DNA of 52,153 nt, from NCBI GenBank assembly GCA_021029095.1, contig JAJOHG010000177.1, forward strand, positions 1 to 52,153. The letters run 5' to 3'. This document shows, in pieces, positions 43,697-52,153 of the stretch. Source of the stretch: Phellopilus nigrolimitatus. Lineage: Eukaryota > Basidiomycota > Agaricomycetes > Hymenochaetales > Hymenochaetaceae. Below the pieces are notes generated by a model, which was not told where the DNA came from, searched no databases, and saw only the letters and a program-made list of their open reading frames with translations. Each line of letters starts with the position of its first letter. Position 1 is the first letter of the stretch. A program made the translations under genes and the position numbers.

Positions 43697-45400
43697 CTAA
43701 TTATCTTCCTCAATGGCCTTGCAAATACTCACCAGCGCCTCGCCTAGCTTCTCGAAGTCCGACATCTTTTCTTTCATGAGTAAATCCTCATATCAATATT
43801 TTCCAGCACATACCTCGTTGTAGATCTGCGCACTGCATCTAATCCACCATTTGCCATTATGGTGATAGCTCTGACCGCATATGTTCCAATCGCTAAGGAG
43901 CGACCCACGAATACGGTTGTTAACTTCCTGTGATTCTCCGACATGAAGAGGAAGCTCTACATTGACCTAATGCTTCCCGGCTCAGGTAATCTCTACGCAT
44001 CAGAAGCAGACTGAACGCACCATATTGGCCGTGAACTCGCCATCCTCATCCATGACACGCGTACTAAGTATTTCTGCAAGCCTTCTCCCACCCTTCAAAG
44101 CCAGTCCATGACAGTACGCGTTGATCTTCTCTTCTCCACCAATCCACTGGCGAAAGTCAAGAGCTAAAAACCCGATGTCAGTTTTTTCTGTTCGCGCTGA
44201 GGAAGACGATGCGCACCATGGCTCACACTTAAGAACGGAGTCAGGTCGAGTGTTCCTGTCCCTTAAAAAAAAGGAAGTCAGCGCGGCTGTTCACATGATA
44301 TTCATCGACCTACATTGGAATTGATTGACAAAATTCGGTGCCTCGGGACCTCCTGGAGGGTCACTAGGCGAGACATAGTACGCAGACGTAGGCAGCGTTG
44401 TCTTAATCAGATGCTGGTTCCTGTTGACAATATTCAACGAAAAGAAGCAGCAATTAAAAGAAGGCATACCGCTTCGGAACGTATAAGACTGCACACCCTC
44501 TTTTCGCGTATAGCCACTTGTGACAATTCTAGCGGATGGGATAAAGATCAGAAAATGGATTGAGAACGAGCCAATACAAGAAGCAACGACCTACCGAGAT
44601 CCAAAAATCAGGATCAGCTACTTTCAGATCAATGCTGACTTGTTGTCCAATGGCATGAGCAGCGTCAATAACGCTGACAACGTCTTCCTCTTTGCAGATC
44701 TTGACCATCTTCTCCCAAGGCAAAAGAACGCCGGGGACAGACACAATAGCATCAATTATCGCGATAACCTTACGTCCATCCTGACGAGGAATGCTCTTCA
44801 AGTGAGCACGGAACTGTTCCAGGATTTCGTGTGTAGTGGTGGGAAAGTTCAGAACAAAAGTAGTCTGTTGGGGATGCGGAGGGATGTCCGATATATATTG
44901 AATAGTTCTAGCAATAGCGGCATAAGTAACAGCAGCTATGGAAGTTTATTTTGTTATCAGTTTAACTCTCCATGGTGAGCTCTAATCGCACTCACTCCCG
45001 ACGACGATGTCTGTTTCGCCCCAGCTCAAGTTTCGCAATACGGTATTTACGCCATGAGTTGCGTTTGGGACAATAACACACTCATCGATATCAGCGCCAA
45101 GAAGTTCTGCGACTCGACCTCGGACAACTTGCAAGAGTGGAATGTATGTGCTGCGCATGTATCGATCGGGGTTCGACTCAATTTCGCGAGATATTTGTTC
45201 GCAGGCCTCTAACACTGGCAAAGGGAGCGAACCGTAGGAACCTGTAGGTATGCAGGATTGAGCGCATTTTCAACAAATAAGCATTATACATGTGTTCAAA
45301 GTAAGTACTCGCCGTTATTGAGATTAATATACGAAGGCTCAAAGCCAAAATGCTTTAGCATGGAGTGCCCGAAAGCGGGGGGAACCTCGAGTCTCTTCAT
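43697..45400 (-). CDS. PLP-dependent class V aminotransferase (isopenicillin-N-epimerase/Egt2-like)
   Basis: Exons 45313-45400, 44996-45241, 44595-44935, 44470-44528, 44314-44420, 44217-44261, 44021-44163, 43814-43966, 43697-43765; 416 residues. Motifs are YINLNNGSYGSLPLPV, PNATHGVNTVLRNL, SVIDAAHAIGQ (the Asp that contacts the PLP ring nitrogen), the Schiff-base Lys in NCHKWLYAKRG, and QFQWTGTLDLTPFLSV. The C-terminus is ALVSICKAIEEDN. The family includes cysteine desulfurase-like lyases, fungal hercynylcysteine sulfoxide lyase (ergothioneine) and epimerases; the sequence does not decide among them. The first intron has a GC donor (G|GCGAGT). It is divergent from TRAP-alpha, 252 bp apart. 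Confidence 0.9.
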
Positions 45401-45652
45401 TGAGAAAGAGAAAGGAATGATGAGTACGCTTGACCAAATGCCAGCAACGGCACCGGACGAATCAGAGCTTGCTTGCGACTCGAATACAATTGGCCCCTTT
45501 CTACAGCCTCATGATCGACCAGACGCGAAAATGGACAAGGACATATTTTCCAAAAAAGGAAGGCTAATCCCTGAGAAGCCTTCAGGATTTGGTAATACGG
45601 ACGTGGCAGCGACGCGAGTTGTCTGGTCTGCAGTCTCTCTTGCACTTTCAGC
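45401..45652. promoter_or_regulatory. shared divergent promoter region
   Basis: 252 bp between the start codons of the class V aminotransferase (-) and TRAP-alpha (+). It must hold both core promoters; I see no TATA box that I would assert. Confidence 0.45.
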
Positions 45653-46760
45653 ATGCGTTTATTTTCGTCCCGGTTCATACTTGCGTTCGCCGCGCTCGCT
45701 TGTTTCGTGAATGCAGAGGATGTCACTGAAGATCCAGAGCTGTCTGTGACTGCGTCTTTCCCTGGTGACAATCCGTTTGGACGTCAGTCGCGATACACTT
45801 AGACCTTCATGCGCTGACACGGTTTCGTTTTCCCGCGCAGAGGTCGTGAACGGCGAGCGCAACCGCCTTAACCTGCTTGTTGAAAATAAATCGGACCATA
45901 ATTCCACTCTTATTTCTATCGCTGGGTCATTCCACGATGTGCAGACCGATGCTCTCATTAAAAACGTATGTTTCTATCACCTTCTACCATCTTATGTCGG
46001 TGCTGACTTATTATGAAAGACAACAGCGCTTCAGTATGGACTCCGCTTGATTTCCGGCACTAAACTTCAAGTCCCCTATCAGTTCCACAGCGAGTACGTC
46101 GACGTCTTGATTTGTACCTAGTTGCTCACCTGCTCATGTACTTCACAGGTTCAAGGTACTGTATATACCCATATCTATTACTGTCACATTCCATTGATTT
46201 CCCTGCCCTTATTTCAAGCCCGGGGACGTCCGTTTGAATATCTGGCTGACCCATTCAGTGGATGTAAGTAATACGACTCATATCTTCTGATTTGATTGCG
46301 AACATCTGCTGTCCAGGACACTGTATACCGCGTTGTGGCTTACGACTCGGTGGTTCCAATTGTCGAACCAGAAGTCTCCTTTTTCGATTATCAGGTGTAT
46401 GTCATGTTTAAATTGCAAAGACCAAATTTCCACTTGCTAAGCAAGCTCTTTCGCAGTATCACCACATATCTCCTCACTGCAGCTTTCCTCGGTGGTCTTA
46501 GCTACTTTGCATTCAAAACGTTCACTCCGAAGGTTAAGAAGTCTCGCAGGTCGGTTGCTTCGAGTGGCGGCAAGGACTCAATCAGTTCGCCCGTCGGCTC
46601 GGTCACTGCTAGCGCGGGTGGTTACGATGAGCAATGGATTCCATCCTATCATTTTAAGAAGGACGGCAAGAGAAGGACAGGTCCTGTGAGCAGTGGTGAT
46701 GATGTGAGCGGAGGCGAGACGAGTGGGACTGAAGGGAAGAAGCGCAGAGGACGCAAATAG
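45653..46760 (+). CDS. translocon-associated protein alpha (TRAP-alpha/SSR1, Irc22-like)
   Basis: Exons 45653-45782, 45841-45965, 46020-46093, 46149-46155, 46219-46263, 46317-46396, 46457-46760; 254 residues. A signal peptide (MRLFSSRFILAFAALACFVNA) leads an ER-lumenal beta domain (NLLVENKSDHNSTLISIAGSF, LRLISGTKLQVPYQF, HSEFKPGDVRLNIWL). A single transmembrane helix (TTYLLTAAFLGGLSYFAF) and a basic cytosolic tail follow. It sits at the Sec61 translocon. The fourth exon is only 7 nt; it is required to give the conserved EFKPGDVRL. Confidence 0.88.
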
Positions 46761-47088
46761 TGGGATAACACATTGAATCCACGTCGAAACGTTTTTGCGG
46801 CAGTGCGGATGTTAGAACTTCATGTCTCTTATGCCCGAGTATAACTTCGGAGCAGGAAAATAAAGTGCAAGGAGCTGCTGGGAGAGCAAACCACGTAGTG
46901 TAATTTGCGAGACGTTGGCCTAATATGTGCTGTAAATAAAGCAAAGATGCAATATGACTTATTCTGCCAACAGGTAAAGTTTTGAATAATGTTGCATCTA
47001 GTGGAAACTGCGGGCCAACTTTTAAACGGTGTCGATTTGCTTATATCCCTTCACCTGTACCATGTTGAATGTATAAGTTTGAGTGGAC

Positions 47089-47375
47089 TCATTTCTCGTG
47101 GACAAGACCACGCACCTTGTTCTCTCGCAGCATTTCGACGTACTTTTCCGACAGCCACTTGCAGTTCTCATAATGGTTGACACCTTCCATCCTCTGGCAT
47201 TTTGTCAACTCCTCGCGAACGATCTTGGCCTCCATGGCGCGAACCCACGACTCCCGGACGTGCTCCTCCTGGGCTTGCACCCTCGCTGACAATAAAAATT
47301 TCATCGTAAACGTTTTCAGGTACAGAAGAATTGATTGTGTGTACCTAGCAACTGAACAGCGTTGTCCGAGGCCAT
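47089..47375 (-). CDS. NADH:ubiquinone oxidoreductase 12 kDa subunit (NDUFB10/PDSW-like)
   Basis: Exons 47345-47375 and 47089-47285 give 75 residues starting MASDNAVQLLARVQ. The signature ESWVRAMEAKIVREELTKCQ and EGVNHYENCKWLSEKYVEML, with paired Cys residues, matches the fungal complex I 12 kDa subunit, an accessory intermembrane-space-facing protein. It is divergent from the biotin gene, 158 bp apart, and convergent with TRAP-alpha. Confidence 0.88.
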
Positions 47376-47533
47376 AATAACGAATGAGTGCGGAAAGCAG
47401 GAGGGGAGCTGACCAACGATGAAGACGATTATGTACTAAACCGGATAACTGCGTCCAAACTGCGTCCCGACTTCAAACGAGCTCTGCTACTTGTGTCAGT
47501 GTTTGCCTTCAAGCTTATGCTTCTGAGGCCTGT

Positions 47534-50149
47534 ATGCATCTGTACAGGAATGTTCGAATCCACCAGATTTTTGGAGCGAATACAGATGTCGGAAAAACGG
47601 TCCTGGGAACTGCTCTAATCCTTGCTTCAGCGAATCGAGGAAAGCAGGTGCGTTACCTCAAACCCGTTAGTACTGGGCCTCTTGAGGATGCAGACGACGA
47701 GTAAATCCCGTTTACCGCTGCACATGCCTCATTCATGAATCTCAATTTAAATCTATTGCAGGTATGTGAAACGATTCAGTTCCCGTTTCGCGGGTAGTAT
47801 TCAACAAACCTGTCTTCATCGGTATAAAGAGCCTGTTAGCCCGCATCTGGCACTTCGTCTGGAGCATGATAGTAATTCTCGAAAGGTCCAGCAAAATGGT
47901 ACTGTCATCTGAACGGCAATCTTATTCTGTGCTTGCAGGATCACCTCCCTTCGGACGAAATGATCAACAAATCAATTTCAAGATATGTCGGCGAATGTGC
48001 GGAGTTTGTCTCGAAGAAAACAGACATATATATTGAGACTGCAGGTGGTAAAACCATTTCACTCGGGACATTAGAAACGGCTGAGAACCGTGTATTTTTA
48101 CAGGTGTTCATAGTCCGTCATTATCTGGCATAAGTCAGATCGATAGTTATCGCACATTACGACTCCCTATTATACTCGTTGGAGACTCAAAACTGGGCGG
48201 TATCTCTTCTACAATATCGTCGTATGAATCTCTTGTCCTGCGGGGGTACACAGTCGATGTTATTCTTCTTTTTCGTGACGATTATTATCGCAACTGGGAA
48301 TACTTGTCCGAGTACTTCGGAGAAAGGGGTGTGCACGTTGCATCTTTCCCTCGCCCACCACCTAAACTAAAGGACAAGCAGGCAAACCATGAATCGACAG
48401 ATGCGTACTACACGCAGTTGATCAACGAAGGTCACTTAGATCATGCCAATGATTACTTGACCACGCAGCATTTAGACCGAATCGACGAGTTACACTCCAT
48501 GCCCAAGCGCACGATGGATTCTGTCTGGTGGCCATTTGTTCAGCATGGCCTTGTGAAAGACCCGAAGGACGTGGCAGTCATTGATAGCGCTCACGGTGAC
48601 TTCTTCAGCACATATACCGGTTTTACCAGCAAAGACTCCAATCTTTTGTCATCACATTACGACGGGTCAGCATCGTGGTGGACGCAAGCATTTGGACATG
48701 CACATCCCTCGATCGCTCTTGCTGCTGCTCGTGCAGCGGGTCGTTATGGCCATGTCATGTTCCCGCAAGCAACTCACCTTCCTGCTTTAAGGCTCGCAGA
48801 ACGTCTATTATCGTCAAAAGGCCCGGGAAAGGGTTGGGCCTCACGAGTTTTCTTTTCAGATGATGGGTCCACCGCGATGGAGATTGCATTGAAAATGGGT
48901 CTTCGCGCTTATTGCGTCCGATATGGGCAGGATATGAACAAAGCAGATAAAGAGCAACTCGGGGTGCTAGGCTTGAAAGGAAGTTATCACGGCGACACAA
49001 TCGGAGCTATGGACGCTTGTCATGCTGCAGATGGCGTCTACACCTGCGAATGGCACTCTGCGAAGGGATTTTGGTTTGATTCGCCTTCCGTTGCGATGCG
49101 TGACGGAAAGGCTATCATCGAGCTTCCATCTGCCATCACGAATTACGCAAATATAAACTGCTCACAAATCGCCGGCGATTCGCTCCCATGGCTGTATGAT
49201 GTGGAAAGACGACTGGAAACAGATCTTGCCGTAATCTATCGTCGTTTCATTGAAGACTCGCTGCGGAAAATCAGGAAGTCGCAGGGTGCCATGCGTCTCG
49301 CAGCTTTGGTTCTAGAGCCTCTTTTGATGGGCGCGGGCGGAATGATCTTTGTCGATCCCTTATTTCAACGTGTTCTCGTTGACGTTGTTCGAGGCAATGA
49401 CCCGGCAACTAAAAGCTCGAAGAATGCTTGGCGAGGTCTTCCCGTCATATTCGATGAAGTCTTTGTCGGCATGTATCGAACTGGGTCACAAAGCTGCATC
49501 TCTACGCTTGGTGTTAAGCCAGACATAGCGGTATATGCGAAAACGCTAACAGGTGGTCTTGTTCCTCTTGCCGTCACACTCGCGTCGGAATGTATTTTCA
49601 AAGCATTTTTGAGCGACAAAAGGCAGATGCATTACTCCACGGACACAGCTATACTGCACATGCTGTAGGTTGTGAGGTTGCCAATGAATCTCTTACTATG
49701 ATGGAAAAGATGACGAAGTCGGAGGCTTGGATGACAATGCGAAGCGAGTGGAAGGAACCATCTCAAAAAGTGCCCGCTCCAGCATTCATGTGGAGTTTTT
49801 GGAGTCCAAACTTTGTGAAGGATATATCACGGCTACCAGCCGTTAATTCGGTGATGACGCTGGGGACCGTTCTCGCGATCAAACTCGGCAGTGCCACTGA
49901 AGGTGATTATCTGCTTCAATTACCCATGTAGAGTTCTAACTCAATCTCTGAGTAGGCTATCGTTCTCAAGTTGCTCAAAATCAGCTGCAGGACATCCAAT
50001 CTTCTGCAGACGGCAAGACCTTTGGCATCCATTTCCGAACACTCGGTGATGTTGCTTATTTCATGACGAGCTTCAACACACCGCCTAGCATCGTCAAGGT
50101 GGTTGAAGGTAGAATAGCTTCTGCACTCAAAAGCGGATTCCCATCTTAA
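47534..50149 (+). CDS. bifunctional dethiobiotin synthase / DAPA aminotransferase (BIO3-BIO1), frameshifted
   Basis: Exons 47534-47700, 47762-47885, 47939-48044, 48104-49902, 49956-50149. The N-terminal dethiobiotin synthase has the P-loop IFGANTDVGKT, KPVSTGP, ETAGGVHSPS and VGDSKLGGISST. The C-terminal DAPA aminotransferase has WWPFVQHG, YDGSASWWTQAFGHAHP, FFSDDGSTAMEIALKMGLRA, SYHGDTIGAMD, FDEVFVGMYRTG and the PLP Lys in AKTLTGG. The two proteins catalyse successive biotin-synthesis steps; the fusion is known in fungi and plants. One base is missing at the A-run 49618-49621: the frame ends at 49668, while LLHGHSYTAHAVGCEVAN and the C-terminus continue in another frame. A sequencing error is the simplest explanation. 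Confidence 0.9.
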
Positions 50150-50271
50150 GACTAGTCGACTTCACCGTATAAAAGTATGAACAATGTACATGTGTATACG
50201 GTTTTTGTTAGCAACAGAGGCACAAATACAAATCGACGATACAATGTCTAGAAATATGAATTCGACCAGCC

Positions 50272-52153
50272 CTAATACCTCCAATATTGAGCAACACCGT
50301 GCATCCTATCGAGGAAGTTGTGATACGTAGAGCTGCCGCGGAGTTGCTTTTCAAGTTCCTTGATAGCATCCTCTTCGGAAAGGTGTAGCTGAAACTTCTC
50401 CTGAAGCTGTTCATGCACGTCACGATATTTTATATCGGGGATGTTAGCTTCACCCATTAGTGAAACCAAGTTGAGGATTAGATTTGCGCTCTTTCGAAGA
50501 ATTGTGTACGCAACAAAGCATAGACTTTGAAAGTGCGCGAACTCGGGAGAGTGCGTACCACCCATAGCTTCGATCATCTCAGGACAGACTTTAACGGGAG
50601 GAGGGAAAAGCTTGGGGTCACGACCGAGAATATAGCCGAAGTCAACTATAATGACCAATAGATGAATTTTACGAGTATGTGATACTGAACAGAAAACAAA
50701 CCATGAAAGAAATGACCTGGATCAATAATTGAACGCGTTGTGAGAACTTGTTGGTCTTGCATTATGCAGCATACAAATATTACTTACCATCTGGCGCCAG
50801 AAGAAGATTATCCAAGTGCCTATCACCGACACCCAGAATGTAGGTCATGACTGAGTATCCAGCTGCGAAGAGAATCAGAACTCGAAAATATCAGGTATGG
50901 TCCTCTTACCGCAACTCCGGACAAAGGTATCAAGGACAGATTTTTTCACGCCGAATGTCCCAACACTGCCCTCGTCTGGATGATGCGCTCGCAGATAGTT
51001 TAAAAGAGATCCATTGTACTCGCTGACAATGGCTGCGATGGTCATGCTGGGAATGTATTGGGCCATTCCTTGTGACGGACCTGTCGCCAGAACTGCATAC
51101 GGGCTTAGCTTTAAGTCAAAGGTTTTCCTTGCGAAGAAGGCGGTCCATGAGCGTGAAGAGCTGAATTACAAGCTGGTCTTGTCGCATATCATCACCGTCC
51201 TTAAAAATTAAAGGGCACTCGCTGCCGTCTGTGCAAGTGAAGTATAATAGCATGGGGGACAGGCTCGACTTGAAGACAGACGCTTTCTCTGGGACTATGC
51301 CAGTAACTTCGATTGTCGCATTTAATGGTAGAGGCAGAGGGGGCATGTTTCACGAGCCCATTCTTAGAATCTGCGATGAATGCTCTAAGCCGCTCGATCT
51401 TCTTCGGACGCTGATCCTTAGATAGTTTTAAGATCTTTTGATCGCTTGGCAAGTGTAGCGACGAGATCGCCTTGTCTCCGCATGACGTCCGTACGTTCTG
51501 TTCCAGTGTCGAACTACGTAACTGTGTCAGCTGAAACCATGGAAACGAGAAATGGGAGAGGACATACCTTCTTGATCTTTTCCATGAACTGTACCACACT
51601 TTTACGTAAACCTTGGCACCAATTTTGTCTTCCAAGGCCACTTCGACCATGAGATACCAATGAAAGCGATTCCCAAGGACAGGATTCCGCACGGAACGGT
51701 CAATCAGAAAGTCAGCTAAGCCACTGTCCTCATGCGATATGGCATTCGAGCTTAATCGCATGGATCGCTGGTCACTCGCTGTGCTTTCAAATTTCAGAGC
51801 TTGGAGTAGTTGGAGAAGATAGAGAAGTAGTTCCTGATACGGTTACAATTGAGTCCACAAGTGAAATTAAGCCACTATTGCTGCTCACATCATCATCTGC
51901 CTTTGAGAGCTGTTTAACGGCGAAGTTACGGACTCGACTATCGACAGTGTCCGGACCCAAAAGCTCAAGAGCGTCGTCCACTTCAATATCCGTCCATTGG
52001 GGTAATAAAACCTCCGCTGCTTGCTTGACTTCACTGGGATCGCGCCAAGTTACAGACTTAAGGAACTTCGTTAAGCCGCGTTTATCTCGTGTGAGATAAA
52101 AACGGAATTTCCAGACAAGATCCTTCTCCTCTGACGTTAAGGGCTGAGTCGGA
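50272..52153 (-). CDS. VPS34: class III phosphatidylinositol 3-kinase, C-terminal part (partial)
   Basis: The 5' part lies beyond the window. From the right edge: helical PIK domain ([33 protein letters not shown]), then the kinase domain ([57 protein letters not shown]). Catalytic-loop [16 protein letters not shown] is at 50788-50862; [12 protein letters not shown] and the C-terminal YWRY are in the last exon (50272-50645). A 15-nt exon (50702-50716) encodes the HFFH before the VDFG motif. Two single-base frame shifts occur, at 51118-51120 (extra A on the plus strand) and at the G-run 51338-51342 (one missing). The kinase makes PI3P for autophagy and endosomal sorting. Confidence 0.92.

Overview
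The window looks like nuclear DNA of a mushroom-forming basidiomycete (Agaricomycete). Host genes are dense and rich in small introns, mostly 48-90 bp with GT-AG ends. Two clear GC-AG introns and exons as short as 7 and 15 nt occur. The gene set is eukaryotic and fungal: BIO3-BIO1 fusion, complex I 12 kDa subunit, TRAP-alpha, VPS34, Arp2/3. The retrotransposons are Ty3/gypsy, one of them a chromodomain chromovirus. The taxonomic call is inference; no rRNA or organelle marker is present. Exon coordinates were worked out by hand from splice signals, reading frame and protein-family fit.

Layout. 1-1750: the 3' end of an unrecognised gene, a fragment resembling the proteasome ATPase RPT5, and a 16-bp-unit minisatellite. 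1757-~17800: a chromovirus that lost its 5' end and is split inside its reverse transcriptase by a younger, nearly intact LTR retrotransposon at 3237-14738 (662-bp LTRs, one difference seen, 4-bp target duplication). The younger element carries a -1 frameshift signal between gag and pol. Beyond pol it has two extra genes: an antisense, intron-containing gene with a Zn2Cys6-like cluster, and a sense ORF that resembles its own Gag capsid region. 17800-19750: AT-rich DNA with a 0.79-kb Tc1/mariner-like non-autonomous element.

19751-29230 is a host block: TRM8 (+), mitochondrial citrate synthase (-), an unrecognised gene (+), ARPC2 (+), a PITH-domain protein (+) and a TUG/ASPSCR1-like UBX protein (+). 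30629-35387 is a 4.76-kb segment bracketed by long inverted repeats made of palindromic GATCACTAGTGATC / ATCATCGATGAT arrays; it encloses a ZZ-type zinc-finger gene. 35431-39643 holds an Hsp20-like gene, an Alba/Rpp25-like gene, a second Tc1/mariner-like element of the 18.8-kb family, and APC10.

39838-52153 is again host: an RSF1-like PHD chromatin factor (-), a class V aminotransferase (-), TRAP-alpha (+), the complex I subunit (-), BIO3-BIO1 (+) and the 3' part of VPS34 (-, truncated by the window edge). These genes serve unrelated housekeeping pathways; TRM8/CIT1 and BIO/VPS34 are convergent pairs, and aminotransferase/TRAP-alpha and NDUFB10/BIO are divergent pairs with short shared promoters. 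Several conserved genes near the right end show single-base frameshifts at homopolymers, which more likely reflect assembly errors than pseudogenes. The most unusual content is the younger retrotransposon's accessory gene pair.
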